DNA from: Bacillota bacterium
Lineage (GTDB): Bacteria > Bacillota > Bacilli > Paenibacillales > NBRC-103111
DNA: 64,000 nt
Direction of reading: 5' to 3'
Assembly: GCA_023386955.1 (NCBI GenBank)
Contig: JAEWIS010000024.1
Coordinates: 1 to 64,000 of the forward strand
Shown: positions 26,752 to 36,480 of the stretch, in pieces
How the letters are laid out: each line of letters opens with the position of its first letter
Numbering within the stretch: position 1 is the first letter of the stretch
Made by a program: the position numbers and the translations under genes
The notes under the pieces: model-generated
Told to the model about the DNA's origin: nothing
Databases searched by the model: none
Seen by the model: the letters and a program-made list of their open reading frames with translations, nothing else

Positions 26752-28139
26752 TAACAAGAAAGCTGAGCGATATCGCCCGGATGGCGGAGGGCAGTGTGCC
26801 CGACCTGTTCGGAGAGGTGGAAATAAAAGGTGTAGCGCTTCATCCCGAGGAGGTCCGTCCAGGCTGTCTCTATATCCCTCTGTCTGAAGATCAGGGGGAT
26901 AAACTGGAACTGGCGGAGGAGGCGGTGCGCCGCGGAGCAGCAGCCATGCTGCGCCAGGCGGGACATATAGAGGAGTATCCGGGCCAGATTCCGTCCATCT
27001 GTGTGGAGGACGCGAAGACGGCTTTGCTGAAGCTGGCTGCTGCTTACCGCAAGGAGCTGCCGGCCCGCGCCATCGCCGTCACCGGCAGCGACGGCAAATC
27101 CACCACCCGGGATGTGCTGGCGACCATGCTGGCCACCACCTACAAAACCTTTCAAACGGAAGGCGGGGTGGACCATCCGTTATCCGATCTGGCCTGTGCC
27201 ATTCTCCGGATGGATGAATCCATGGAGATGGCGGTGTTCGAGCTTCAATGGAACGAACAGGAGGATCTGGCGGAGCAGGCCGGGTTTATACGTGCGGAGG
27301 CGGCCATTATTACCAATGTGGGGGAAACCCAATTGAAGGTACTGGGCAGCCGGCGCGAGGTGGCGGCAGCAACCATGAAGGTGGCCGAGGGGCTTCTGCC
27401 CGGCTCGCTGCTGGTTTATAACGGAGAGGAGCCGCTTCTGGGGGAAATGCTGGCCTCGGCCAACAAACCTGACGGGCTTCTGACCTATCGTTTCGGTTCC
27501 TCGGATACATGCGATATCTATCCCATCGCGATTATGAACGAGCTGGAGGGCACCTGCTTTAAGACTAATTTGCCCACAGCCTCTTATTTCCGCGTACCAT
27601 TGCTGGGATTGCATAATATTATGAACGCGCTGGCTGCAGCCGCCCTCTCCAAGTATATGGGCGTGTGCGACCAGGATGCCGTAACCGGCATGAACAGCCT
27701 GGAGCGGAGCTATTCCCGGCTTGTGCCGATGTACACACGTTCGGGCGCGGTGATTTTCAATGATTCACTAAGTGCTACTCCGACGTCCATGAAGGCGGCC
27801 ATCGAGCTGCTGAAGGAGCTGTCCGGCTACGAGCGCAAAATCGTCGTGCTGGGGGATATGACCGACCTGGGACCGGATGAGGTGCGGTACCACAAGGAGA
27901 TCGGGGCGATGCTTACGGCTCCGGAGATCTATAAGGTATTCGCCTATGGAACATTGGCCAGGCATATTGCGTCTGAAGCAGGGAAAGGCCAGCCGCCGGG
28001 ACGGGTCAAGTGGTTCCAGGAGAAGGCGGAGCTGATCGACGCCGTGGCGGCGGAGGCGGATAACAAGGATGCCATCTTGGTCAAGGGCTCCAAGATGCTG
28101 GGACTCGATGAACTGGTAGAGGTGCTGACAGGCGTCTAG
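26748..28139 (+). CDS. murF: UDP-MurNAc-tripeptide-D-alanyl-D-alanine ligase
   Basis: Predicted 463-residue Mur ligase that attaches D-Ala-D-Ala. It shows the family N-terminus MITRKLSDIARMAEG, the ATP loop AVTGSDGKSTTRDVL (Ser in place of the usual Asn), and FNDSLSATPTSMKAAIELL in the catalytic domain. The start is TTG overlapping the murE stop (TTGA), with AGGAG upstream, indicating translational coupling. Confidence 0.93.
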   Translation: MITRKLSDIARMAEGSVPDLFGEVEIKGVALHPEEVRPGCLYIPLSEDQGDKLELAEEAVRRGAAAMLRQAGHIEEYPGQIPSICVEDAKTALLKLAAAYRKELPARAIAVTGSDGKSTTRDVLATMLATTYKTFQTEGGVDHPLSDLACAILRMDESMEMAVFELQWNEQEDLAEQAGFIRAEAAIITNVGETQLKVLGSRREVAAATMKVAEGLLPGSLLVYNGEEPLLGEMLASANKPDGLLTYRFGSSDTCDIYPIAIMNELEGTCFKTNLPTASYFRVPLLGLHNIMNALAAAALSKYMGVCDQDAVTGMNSLERSYSRLVPMYTRSGAVIFNDSLSATPTSMKAAIELLKELSGYERKIVVLGDMTDLGPDEVRYHKEIGAMLTAPEIYKVFAYGTLARHIASEAGKGQPPGRVKWFQEKAELIDAVAAEADNKDAILVKGSKMLGLDELVEVLTGV

Positions 28140-28166
28140 GAATGTCATTACAGGGGGCAAAATGTT

Positions 28167-29132
28167 GTGATCGATCTTAAAGAAGTGCTGTTTCCCATGG
28201 GAGTTGCGTTTTTATTTGCCCTGTTGGCGGGGCCGCTGTTCATTCCGCTTCTGCGCCGGATGAAGTTCGGCCAGCAGATCCGCAAGGAAGGCCCTCAGGG
28301 CCACCAGAAAAAAGCGGGAACGCCCACCATGGGCGGCATCATTATATTATTGGCTTTGTCCGTAGCCGCTCTGCGGTTCTCGGACAAAAATGAAGAGCTG
28401 GTCATCCTGCTGGTGGCTACGCTGGGTTATGGCCTGGTGGGCTTTTTGGACGACTACATCAAAATTCTGTTCAAACGCTCCTTGGGGCTGACGGCCAGAC
28501 AAAAGCTTCTGGGCCAGCTGCTGGTTTCCGGCTTTGTCTGCTACATGCTGTACCGCATTGGCCATTCCACCGATTTGTTCATCCCGCTGACGGATGTGTC
28601 TATTCCTTTGGGCTGGCTGTATTACCCCTTCGTCGTGATTATGATGCTGGGTATGTCCAATGCCGTGAACTTCACGGATGGACTGGACGGCCTGCTGTCA
28701 GGTACCAGCGCTGTGGCGTTTGGCGCCTTCCTGATTATTGCCATGAAGGGCCATCATCCGGAATCCGCTATTTTGGCAGCATCCATGGTGGGGGCTGTGC
28801 TGGGATTCCTGGTCTTTAACGCCCATCCGGCCAAGGTGTTTATGGGAGATACGGGGTCGCTTGGAATCGGCGGAGCGCTGTCGGCGGTAGCGATCCTCAC
28901 CAAAACCGAGCTGCTTATCCTGGTTATCGGCGGTGTGTTTGTGTTTGAGCTGCTGTCTGTAGTCATCCAGGTGGCATCCTTCAAAACCAGGGGCAAGCGT
29001 GTGTTCAAAATGAGCCCGATCCACCATCATTTCGAGCTGGTGGGCTGGAGCGAATGGAAGGTTGTTATCTCCTTCTGGCTGGCGGGACTGGTGCTTGCCG
29101 GAATCGGATTATATTTGAACGGGGTGTTCTAG
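28167..29132 (+). CDS. mraY: Phospho-N-acetylmuramoyl-pentapeptide transferase
   Basis: Predicted 321-residue integral membrane enzyme making lipid I from UDP-MurNAc-pentapeptide and undecaprenyl phosphate. About ten membrane segments; conserved loops are [22 protein letters not shown] (catalytic Asp pair), [33 protein letters not shown] and [13 protein letters not shown] start with GGGGG upstream. Confidence 0.95.
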   Translation: MIDLKEVLFPMGVAFLFALLAGPLFIPLLRRMKFGQQIRKEGPQGHQKKAGTPTMGGIIILLALSVAALRFSDKNEELVILLVATLGYGLVGFLDDYIKILFKRSLGLTARQKLLGQLLVSGFVCYMLYRIGHSTDLFIPLTDVSIPLGWLYYPFVVIMMLGMSNAVNFTDGLDGLLSGTSAVAFGAFLIIAMKGHHPESAILAASMVGAVLGFLVFNAHPAKVFMGDTGSLGIGGALSAVAILTKTELLILVIGGVFVFELLSVVIQVASFKTRGKRVFKMSPIHHHFELVGWSEWKVVISFWLAGLVLAGIGLYLNGVF

Positions 29133-29135
29133 GGC

Positions 29136-30536
29136 ATGAGAGAGCCAGGCTGGTATCAACAGAAGCAGGTTATCATATTGGGCTTGGCGAAAAGCGGTGT
29201 GGCTGTTGCCAAGCTGTTTCACCAACACGGTGCCATCGTGACCGTCAATGATAAAAAGAACCGCGAGGAATGCCCGGAGGCCGACGAACTGGAGGCTCTG
29301 GGTATTTCTGTCGTTTGCGGGGGGCATCCTCCCGAGCTGATCCATGAAGATGTAGCCCTGGTGGTGAAAAATCCGGGCATTCCCTACAAAGCACCGCCGG
29401 TGGCCCAAGCGCTGGAGCTGTCCATTGAGGTGGTGACCGAGGTGGAGGTGGCCTACCGGATCTGCCAGGCGCCGATGATCGGCATTACCGGCTCCAACGG
29501 GAAAACCACCACGACCACGTGGATCGGCCGGATGCTCGGCGAAGCGGGGCTTCATCCCATTGTAGCCGGCAATATCGGCCGGTCTCTGTGCGATGCTGCT
29601 GAGGAGGCGACGGCGGAGAATTGGATGGTGGTAGAGCTCTCCAGCTTCCAGCTGAAGGGTACCCAGCAGTTCCGTCCGCGGATCGCCGTGCTGCTGAATG
29701 TTTATGAAACCCACTTGGACTACCATGGCACCATGGAGGATTATGCAGGCTCCAAGGCCAAGCTGTTTGCCAACCAGGAGCCGGAGGATGTGGCGGTGGT
29801 GAATTGGGACGATGCTTATTGCCGGTCCCTGATTCCTGCTCTGCAGGCGCGTGTGCTGCCCTTCTCCATGAAGGAGGAGCTGGAGGCCGGGGTTTATCTG
29901 TCCGACTCACCGGAGCGCTGTATCATGTATAAGGCCGGGCCGGAGGCTGCGCCTGTGCAGGTGCTTCCCGCGGCGGAGGTGGGCATTCCCGGGGAGTTCA
30001 ACGTGGAGAATGCGCTGGCTGCCGTTGCCGCTGCCCTGTCCGCAGGAGCGGATGTGGCCGCCGTCGCTAAGGCGTTGCGCGAGTTCCGCGGTGTGGAGCA
30101 CCGTCTGGAGTTTGTCCGGGAGAAAAACGGGATCGCCTACTACAATAATTCCAAAGCCACCAATCCGGCGGCCACCGTGAAGGCTATGGAGGCTTTTGAC
30201 CGTCCTATCGTGCTTATTGCCGGCGGACTGGAGCGGGGAATGGACTATCTGGATCTGGTTCCCCATTTCCGCGAGCGGGTCAAGGCAGTGGCGGCGCTGG
30301 GGGAAACCCGGCACAAAATCGCCCATGCTGCCGAATTGGCGGGAATCAAGCTGATCAAAACCGTCGATACTGCTAACACCCCTGCGGAAGCTCTTCAGGC
30401 AGCGGTGGAGGCGGCGTTTGGATTTGCGCAAGAAGGCGATGTGGTTCTGCTGTCGCCCGCCTGTGCCAGCTGGGATATGTTTTCCTCTTATGAAGAGCGG
30501 GGTAGCATGTTTAAGGAGTCCGTGCATAACCTTTAA
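29136..30536 (+). CDS. murD: UDP-N-acetylmuramoylalanine-D-glutamate ligase
   Basis: Predicted 466-residue Mur ligase adding D-Glu. Motifs: GLAKSGVAVAKLF at the N-terminus, the ATP loop GITGSNGKTTTTTWIG, ELSSFQL, the NVYETHLDYH stretch and YNNSKATNPAATVKA. It begins three bases after the mraY stop with no strong ribosome site, so translation is probably coupled to mraY. Confidence 0.95.
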   Translation: MREPGWYQQKQVIILGLAKSGVAVAKLFHQHGAIVTVNDKKNREECPEADELEALGISVVCGGHPPELIHEDVALVVKNPGIPYKAPPVAQALELSIEVVTEVEVAYRICQAPMIGITGSNGKTTTTTWIGRMLGEAGLHPIVAGNIGRSLCDAAEEATAENWMVVELSSFQLKGTQQFRPRIAVLLNVYETHLDYHGTMEDYAGSKAKLFANQEPEDVAVVNWDDAYCRSLIPALQARVLPFSMKEELEAGVYLSDSPERCIMYKAGPEAAPVQVLPAAEVGIPGEFNVENALAAVAAALSAGADVAAVAKALREFRGVEHRLEFVREKNGIAYYNNSKATNPAATVKAMEAFDRPIVLIAGGLERGMDYLDLVPHFRERVKAVAALGETRHKIAHAAELAGIKLIKTVDTANTPAEALQAAVEAAFGFAQEGDVVLLSPACASWDMFSSYEERGSMFKESVHNL

Positions 30537-30593
30537 CAGAGGGGTCAAGCCCTGCTTGCCCCTCACAAGCTTACGCTTAAAGAGGTGTCGGGC

Positions 30594-31691
30594 ATGGGAA
30601 AAACACGAAACTCGCCGGATTTGATTATGCTGATCGCAACCCTTGCGCTCCTGTGCATCGGTGTCGTGATGGTCTACAGTGCCAGTGCGGTGCTGTCGTA
30701 CCATGATTTTGGGGACTGGTACTATTACTTGAAGCGCCAGCTCCTGTTCGCCGTTCTTGGGGTGATCGCCATGACCGCCATCATGAACGTGGACTACCAG
30801 GTGTGGAAAAGATTGGCCAAACCCGCGCTCTTGGGTGGCTTTGCCCTCCTGATTCTGGTGCTGATTCCGGGCATCGGTGCGGTTCGGGGAGGAGCCCGCA
30901 GCTGGATCGGCATCAGTTCCTTCGGCATTCAGCCTTCGGAATTCATGAAGATCTGCATGATTCTCTTTTTGTCCAAGCTGTTGTCGGACGAGAACCACCG
31001 GATTACCGAATTCACCAAAGGGCTGCTGCCGCCGCTTGCGGTGATGGGCGCCGCCTTCGGCCTGATTATGCTCCAGCCTGACCTGGGCACCGGCTCCGTG
31101 CTGGTAGGGGCATCGCTTCTGATCATCTATGCGGCCGGTGCGCGGATGTCCCATCTGGCCGGTCTGGGCATGATCGGTGTAGCCGGATTTGTGGGGCTGA
31201 TTATCGCCGCCCCTTACCGGCTGAAGCGGATCACCGCTTTCCTTGACCCGTGGTCAGACCCATTGGGTGCGGGGTATCAGGCGATTCAATCCCTGTACGC
31301 CATCGGGCCGGGCGGTCTGGTGGGCCTGGGACTGGGCGCAAGCCGCCAGAAGTACAGCTACCTGCCGGAGCCGCAGACGGATTTTATCTTCTCCATTATT
31401 TCGGAAGAGCTGGGTTTTATCGGCGCAGGGCTGGTGCTGGTGCTGTTCACCATTCTGGTCTGGCGGGGCATGCGCACCGCCATAACGGCACCGGACACCT
31501 TCGGCAGCCTGCTGGCCGCCGGCATTACCGGCATGATCGCCGTCCAGGTGATCATCAACATCGGTGTGGTCATCGGCATGATGCCGGTGACGGGCATAAC
31601 GCTGCCTCTGATCAGTTACGGGGGCTCGTCCCTGACACTGATGCTGGTGTCCTTGGGCATTCTGCTCAACATATCACGATATTCGAGGTGA
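30594..31691 (+). CDS. spoVE: SEDS-family polymerase SpoVE/FtsW
   Basis: Predicted 365-residue membrane protein with about ten helices of the SEDS glycosyltransferase family, which polymerises lipid II. Signature stretches are MVYSASAVLSYHDFGDW, the ISSFGIQPSEFMKI motif, LQPDLGTGSVL and PVTGITLPLISYGGSS. The site between murD and murG is that of spoVE in B. subtilis, whose product works with SpoVD in cortex synthesis; FtsW function cannot be excluded because no other SEDS gene is in view. ATG at 30594 has AGAGG 8 bases upstream. Confidence 0.9.
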   Translation: MGKTRNSPDLIMLIATLALLCIGVVMVYSASAVLSYHDFGDWYYYLKRQLLFAVLGVIAMTAIMNVDYQVWKRLAKPALLGGFALLILVLIPGIGAVRGGARSWIGISSFGIQPSEFMKICMILFLSKLLSDENHRITEFTKGLLPPLAVMGAAFGLIMLQPDLGTGSVLVGASLLIIYAAGARMSHLAGLGMIGVAGFVGLIIAAPYRLKRITAFLDPWSDPLGAGYQAIQSLYAIGPGGLVGLGLGASRQKYSYLPEPQTDFIFSIISEELGFIGAGLVLVLFTILVWRGMRTAITAPDTFGSLLAAGITGMIAVQVIINIGVVIGMMPVTGITLPLISYGGSSLTLMLVSLGILLNISRYSR

Positions 31692-31702
31692 ATCCTCATC
31701 CT

Positions 31703-32806
31703 ATGAACAACAACAGTCCACTCAGTGGTATGAACAAAATTGTATTCACCGGAGGCGGTTCGGCGGGCCATGTGACGCCGAACCTTGCTCTTATTGGGGA
31801 GCTCCGCAAGTCTGGCTGGAGCGTAGATTACATCGGCTCTGCCGAAGGCATCGAGCGGGGCATTGTGGAAGGAACGGGAATCCCGTTCCATGCCATTTCA
31901 TCGGGCAAGCTGCGCCGGTATATCGATCTGAAGAATATCAGCGACCCCTTCAAGGTGGTCAAAGGGGTTTGGGACGCCTGGCGGGTGCTGGGCCGGGTGA
32001 AGCCGGGTGTGGTTTTTTCCAAAGGCGGCTTTGTGACGGTGCCGGTGGTTATCGCCTCCAAGCTGCGGGGCATTCCGGTGATTATCCACGAATCGGATAT
32101 TACTCCGGGGCTGGCTAACCGGATTTCCGTCCCGCTGGCCGGCAGAGTGTGCGTCAATTTCCCGGAGACGGTCAAGCACATTAAAGGGGACAAGGCGGTG
32201 TATACCGGGTTGCCCATCCGCCGGGAGCTTCTTGAAGGCAAAGCGGACAAGGCCCGGATGGATCTTGATTTTGTGCGGACCCGTCCGGTTGTGCTGGTGA
32301 TGGGCGGAAGCCTAGGCGCCAAGTCGATTAATCAGGCGGTGCGCGAGGCGCTGCCGGAGCTGTTGAAGGAGTACCAGGTGATCCATATATGCGGCAAAGG
32401 CAATGTGGACGACACTCTTAACGGACGCCGTGGCTACAAGCAGGTGGAGTTTCTCACCGGCGGCCTGGCGGATATGCTGGCGCTGGCGGATGTGGCTGTT
32501 TCCCGGGCGGGGGCCACCTCCATTTTTGAGTTTCTGGTGCTGAAGAAACCAATGCTGCTGATTCCTCTCAGCCGGAACGCCAGCCGTGGCGACCAGATCC
32601 TGAACGCGGAATCCTTCGCCCGCCGGGGGTTTGCCCAGGTGCTGGAGGAGGAGGAGCTGAACGCGCAGACACTGCTGGCGCGTGTGCGGGATTTGTATGC
32701 CAACCGCTCCGCCTACGCAGCTGCCATGGAGCAGGAGGCGGCCGGCTTCGACGCTACCGGCAAGATTGTAGGCCTCATCCGCGAAGCGGCGGAAGGCCGG
32801 AAGTAG
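31703..32806 (+). CDS. murG: UDP-GlcNAc:undecaprenyl-PP-MurNAc-pentapeptide GlcNAc transferase
   Basis: Predicted 367-residue peripheral membrane GT28 enzyme converting lipid I to lipid II. The glycine loop is FTGGGSAGHVTPNLAL, a variant seen in Paenibacillus and Staphylococcus in place of GGTGGH, and VMGGSLGAKSIN and SRAGATSIFEFLVLKKPMLLIPL mark the C-terminal domain. The ATG at 31703 has AGGTG about 13 bases before it; a second ATG at 31730 gives the common N-terminus but lacks a ribosome site. Confidence 0.93.
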   Translation: MNNNSPLSGMNKIVFTGGGSAGHVTPNLALIGELRKSGWSVDYIGSAEGIERGIVEGTGIPFHAISSGKLRRYIDLKNISDPFKVVKGVWDAWRVLGRVKPGVVFSKGGFVTVPVVIASKLRGIPVIIHESDITPGLANRISVPLAGRVCVNFPETVKHIKGDKAVYTGLPIRRELLEGKADKARMDLDFVRTRPVVLVMGGSLGAKSINQAVREALPELLKEYQVIHICGKGNVDDTLNGRRGYKQVEFLTGGLADMLALADVAVSRAGATSIFEFLVLKKPMLLIPLSRNASRGDQILNAESFARRGFAQVLEEEELNAQTLLARVRDLYANRSAYAAAMEQEAAGFDATGKIVGLIREAAEGRK

Positions 32807-32836
32807 CAGTGTCAAGCATGGGGATGGCGAACGAAC

Positions 32837-33012
32837 GTATATGAAAAATCATATACAAAGTAACCCAATGCGGGGTTGATGCTCGATTGTATATGAAAAA
32901 TCATATACAAATTAGCCAGACCGGGGGTTGCCGCCCAATTGTATATGAAAAATCATATATAATAGCCCAAATAGATGCTTTCAGCCCAAATATATGTGAA
33001 AAACCGACTACA
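32837..33012 (+). repeat. Tandem 52-bp palindromic repeat array (family A)
   Basis: The 20-base inverted repeat GTATATGAAAAATCATATAC starts at 32837 and again at 32889; a third copy at 32941 ends TATAT instead of TATAC, and a decayed fourth starts near 32990. The period is 52 bases for the first intervals and about 50 for the last. The 32-base stretches between are related to one another (both of the first two contain CGGGG(G)TTG and end ATT). A second cluster of the same family lies at 57768-57840. Confidence 0.85.
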
Positions 33013-33041
33013 AACAGAATAAATTGTGCGGGGGAGCGGTA

Positions 33042-33653
33042 ATGGCAGTTTATTTTATCAGACACGGGATGGATGATGAAGGGTTCCGGGGCGGCTGGAG
33101 CCAACGTGGGCTAATCACCGACGGATACAGGCAATCGGAAAGGCTGGGCAGTTATCTTAAGGATCGGCAATCCGATTGGAACATTGGGCGGCTTTATTGC
33201 AGCGACTTGCAACGGGCAGTGGATACTGCCAATGAGATAGGGCGGAAATTGCAGATGGAACCGCAGCGGCAGGCTTGCTGGAGAGAAATAAACAATGGCA
33301 AGATCGCCGGGATGCCGCATGAAATTGTAGAGGAACGGTACCCAGGTTTATATTTTTCTGCTTTGCGCATGGACGAACGTTATCCCGGAGGGGAAAGTCC
33401 CCATGAATTCTATTCCCGCATTCAAGAAGCATGGGCACAATTATGCGTGGAACAGGCCAAGAGCAATCATACTGAGCATACGATCGTCGTTACCCATGGC
33501 GGTGTTATCAATGTGGTGTACCATCTGCTCAAGGGGATAGAGTGGTCTAATAAAAACCGCTCCTTTCCCGTTTCGCATACGAGTATTCATAAATTCGAAT
33601 GTCTTGATGGAGAATGGGAGATTGCCATTGAAAATCTGACCGGGCATCTGTGA
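33042..33653 (+). CDS. Histidine phosphatase family protein
   Basis: Predicted 203-residue phosphoglycerate-mutase-like phosphatase. The catalytic RHG is at the N-terminus (VYFIRHGMDDEG), a second arginine region is LYCSDLQRAVDTANEIG, and the second catalytic His is in VVTHGGVINV. The substrate is unknown. It sits between murG and murB but is not part of the standard cluster; the 52-bp repeat array lies directly before it. ATG at 33042 follows GGGGGAG by 5 bases. Confidence 0.8.
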   Translation: MAVYFIRHGMDDEGFRGGWSQRGLITDGYRQSERLGSYLKDRQSDWNIGRLYCSDLQRAVDTANEIGRKLQMEPQRQACWREINNGKIAGMPHEIVEERYPGLYFSALRMDERYPGGESPHEFYSRIQEAWAQLCVEQAKSNHTEHTIVVTHGGVINVVYHLLKGIEWSNKNRSFPVSHTSIHKFECLDGEWEIAIENLTGHL

Positions 33654-33676
33654 TTGCACCGATCGGGGATGGGCAT

Positions 33677-33705
33677 TTGTCACACTCTCGGGCCTTTTAC
33701 ATAAA
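33677..33705 (+). promoter_or_regulatory. Candidate promoter before murB
   Basis: TTGTCA and CATAAA are 17 bases apart, about 125 bases before murB. It would give murB-murA their own transcript after the histidine phosphatase gene. Confidence 0.35.
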
Positions 33706-33830
33706 CTACACTATAACCGTGACAGACACCCGGTAAAAAGGCGGGCTGGCAGGAACTTGAAGCGGCAAACCCGCGGGGATCCGCGAGCCGCCGGCAGGCC
33801 CGGTTGTTCTGTGAAGGAGGTTGCTTGACG

Positions 33831-34736
33831 ATGCATGAGTTGGCTCGCGAGTTGCTGGCTTTTGAAGTGGGAGAAGTATTATCCGGGGAGCCCCTGGCTC
33901 CCTACACCACCTGGAAGATTGGAGGACCTGCGGATGTGCTGGTGACGCCTTCCTCCAAGGAGAAGCTGGCGCAAACCGTAGCGTACCTGAACAGCAGGCA
34001 GATTCCCTGGTTTTTATTGGGGAGAGGTTCTAATCTGCTGGTGTCCGACAAGGGCTTCCGGGGAGCGGTGATCCGTCTGGGCCGGGCGTTCGAGGAGGTC
34101 CGCTTCGATGGGGAAACCGTCTATGCCGGGGCGGCCTTCTCTCTGATCAAGCTGTCGGTGCTGGTTGGCAAGGAAGGGCTGACAGGTCTGGAATTTGCCG
34201 GCGGCATTCCGGGTACGGTGGGTGGTGCGGTGTTCATGAACGCCGGAGCCCACGGCTCGGATATGTCCAAGATTCTGGTGGAGGCGGAGGTTCTTCTGGG
34301 AACGGGGGAATGGAAAAGAATGGCGCCGGAGGAACTGCAATATGCGTACCGCCACTCTATCCTTCATGAGGAAACCGGCATTGTAACCGAAGCGGTGTTC
34401 CGGATGCAGCATGGGGACCGCAAGGAAATTGCCGGCGCCATGGCAGCCTACAAGGACCGCCGGAGACGGACTCAACCCTTGCAGCTGCCCTGTGCTGGGA
34501 GTACCTTCCGCAATCCGCCGGGACATTTTGCAGCCAAACTCATTGAAGAAGCCGGTTTGAAGGGAAAGCGGGTTGGAGGAGCGGAGGTATCTCCGCTGCA
34601 CGCCAATTTCATCGTGAATACCGGCGGCGCCACAGCTGAAGATGTTGCAGGCTTGATGGAGCTGATCCGTTCTACGGTGAAGACCGCTGCCGGGGTGGAC
34701 CTGGTGCCGGAGATCCGCAAGATCGGGGAATGGTGA
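33831..34736 (+). CDS. murB: UDP-N-acetylenolpyruvoylglucosamine reductase
   Basis: Predicted 301-residue FAD enzyme that reduces the MurA product with NADPH. Motifs: YTTWKIGGPADVLV, FLLGRGSNLLVSD, GLEFAGGIPGTVGGAVFMNAG (FAD-binding), AYRHSIL, and CAGSTFRNPPG with the catalytic Ser; this is the shorter type II MurB. ATG at 33831 lies 10 bases after AAGGAGG. Confidence 0.94.
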   Translation: MHELARELLAFEVGEVLSGEPLAPYTTWKIGGPADVLVTPSSKEKLAQTVAYLNSRQIPWFLLGRGSNLLVSDKGFRGAVIRLGRAFEEVRFDGETVYAGAAFSLIKLSVLVGKEGLTGLEFAGGIPGTVGGAVFMNAGAHGSDMSKILVEAEVLLGTGEWKRMAPEELQYAYRHSILHEETGIVTEAVFRMQHGDRKEIAGAMAAYKDRRRRTQPLQLPCAGSTFRNPPGHFAAKLIEEAGLKGKRVGGAEVSPLHANFIVNTGGATAEDVAGLMELIRSTVKTAAGVDLVPEIRKIGEW

Positions 34737-34986
34737 AGCTCCCCTCTCCGCTGTAAGCAACAGGCGGGCAATTCATGCATCGCGATGCTTTCTCCCCATG
34801 CAGGCGCAGGCGGCGGCTCACAAGCCTCGCGGGTTCTTAGTCGCGGGTTTTCCTTCACTGGCCAGACAGCGCGTATCCCGACTTTACGGATACGGAAGCT
34901 TCCGGCCGGTAAAAAGAAATGCTTCTCCGTTTAAACATTGCGGAGCTGCAGCTCTTCTCACGGAAAACTTTTACGGAGGTGGAACT

Positions 34987-36306
34987 TTGGAGAAGCTGGT
35001 CATCGAAGGCGGCAGACCACTAGCGGGAACGGTACGCATCCAGGGCGCCAAAAATGCGGCGCTGCCGATTCTGGCGGCGTCGGTTATGGCCAAAGGGGTG
35101 CACCGTATCCAAAACGTGCCGGATTTGCTGGATATCCATGTTATGCTGGATATACTAAGGTCCCTCGGGTGCAAGGCGGAATTGGCAAACGGCACGGTCA
35201 CCATCAATACGGCGCTGATGCATTCCGCCCATATTCCCGAGGAGCTGATGGGACAGATGAGATCGTCCATCTTCCTGATGGGGCCTCTTCTGGCCAGATT
35301 CGGCGAGGTTCGGGTATATCAGCCCGGTGGCTGTGCCATCGGGGAGCGAAAAATTAATCTTCACCTTCTGGGGTTGGAAGCATTGGGCGCCAAGGTGGAG
35401 GAATCCGGCAACCGGATCGTCTGCACCGCCAGTCAACTGGTCGGCAGTGATGTCTTCCTTGATTTTCCCAGTGTCGGGGCTACGGAGAATATTATGATGG
35501 CTGCCGCCAAGGCAGAGGGACTTACCACCATTCATAATGCGGCAAGGGAACCGGAAATCCAGGATTTGCAAAATTATCTCAATGCCATGGGAGCCAATAT
35601 ATACGGTGCAGGCACCGATACCATCACCATCAAAGGTGTTCCCAGGCTGGTACCCGTCACTTATTCCGTCATACCGGACCGGATCGTAACAGGCACACTT
35701 ATGATCGCAGCAGCTGTCACACGGGGCAGCATTACACTCGAAAACACCAACTCCTCACACCTCACTTCCGCAATCCACGCACTCCGCCGCGCCGGTGTTC
35801 AAATTTCCATCGATGGTGATATAATACATGTATGCTGCCACGGAAGACCCAAGGCGGTGGAGCGGATCGTAACTTCCCCCCATCCCGCATTCCCTACGGA
35901 TCTCCAATCCCAGGTTATGGTGCTTCTATCACTTGCAGACGGAATGAGTATAATCAAAGAAACGATTTTTGAAGGCAGATTCAAACATGTGGATGAACTG
36001 GCCCGAATGGGGGCGGACATCCGCATTGATCAGGCCAATGCCTATATCCGCGGCGTTCCCCGTCTGTACGGGGCCACTGTGGAGGCTACAGACCTGCGGG
36101 CCGGAGCTGCTCTGGTCATTGCGGGGCTGGCTGCGCGCGGCATTACGGTTGTGGAACAGATTCATCATATTGACCGCGGATATGATAGAATAGAAGAAAT
36201 CCTGGCCCGTCTCGGAGCCTCCATCACCAGAACCGACGTTTCCACTTCGACTGCGGCATGGACCACCGGCAGCCCAGCAGCCGGAAAGCTGGTTTCCGAG
36301 GCATAA
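34987..36306 (+). CDS. murA: UDP-N-acetylglucosamine 1-carboxyvinyltransferase
   Basis: Predicted 439-residue enolpyruvyl transferase, first committed step of peptidoglycan synthesis and fosfomycin target. IQGAKNAALPIL lies near the N-terminus, the catalytic Cys is in YQPGGCAIGERKINLHL, and DRIVTGTLMIAAAV, FPTDLQSQ and ATDLRAGAALVIAGL follow. The start is TTG, giving MEKLVIEGG after ACGGAGGTG. The frame is open for 189 bases upstream but those residues resemble no MurA. Placement right after murB is typical of Paenibacillus rather than B. subtilis. Confidence 0.94.
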   Translation: MEKLVIEGGRPLAGTVRIQGAKNAALPILAASVMAKGVHRIQNVPDLLDIHVMLDILRSLGCKAELANGTVTINTALMHSAHIPEELMGQMRSSIFLMGPLLARFGEVRVYQPGGCAIGERKINLHLLGLEALGAKVEESGNRIVCTASQLVGSDVFLDFPSVGATENIMMAAAKAEGLTTIHNAAREPEIQDLQNYLNAMGANIYGAGTDTITIKGVPRLVPVTYSVIPDRIVTGTLMIAAAVTRGSITLENTNSSHLTSAIHALRRAGVQISIDGDIIHVCCHGRPKAVERIVTSPHPAFPTDLQSQVMVLLSLADGMSIIKETIFEGRFKHVDELARMGADIRIDQANAYIRGVPRLYGATVEATDLRAGAALVIAGLAARGITVVEQIHHIDRGYDRIEEILARLGASITRTDVSTSTAAWTTGSPAAGKLVSEA

Positions 36307-36480
36307 CAAGAAGCCATCCTTATTACATCTTATTCGCGGCAAAACCGGCCATCATGAGAGAAGTGTTTCTTGCATAACCCGCATCAGCCGCCAAGAAAAG
36401 CGGAGGGTGCGGGATATGCGTTTCGCATGGCGTCCCGGCCATGCTTCATTCTGCCCACCCGGGAAAAAGAAGGTGTTCGA

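Noticed and set aside
31250..31702. 151-residue N-terminal extension of MurG
   Set aside because: It overlaps spoVE out of frame, is low in family-like sequence, and the ribosome site lies just before 31703.
32837..33012. Possible CRISPR array (20-base repeat, 32-base intervals)
   Set aside because: Only three good copies, the intervals resemble each other, a related cluster occurs at another locus, and there is no cas gene nearby.
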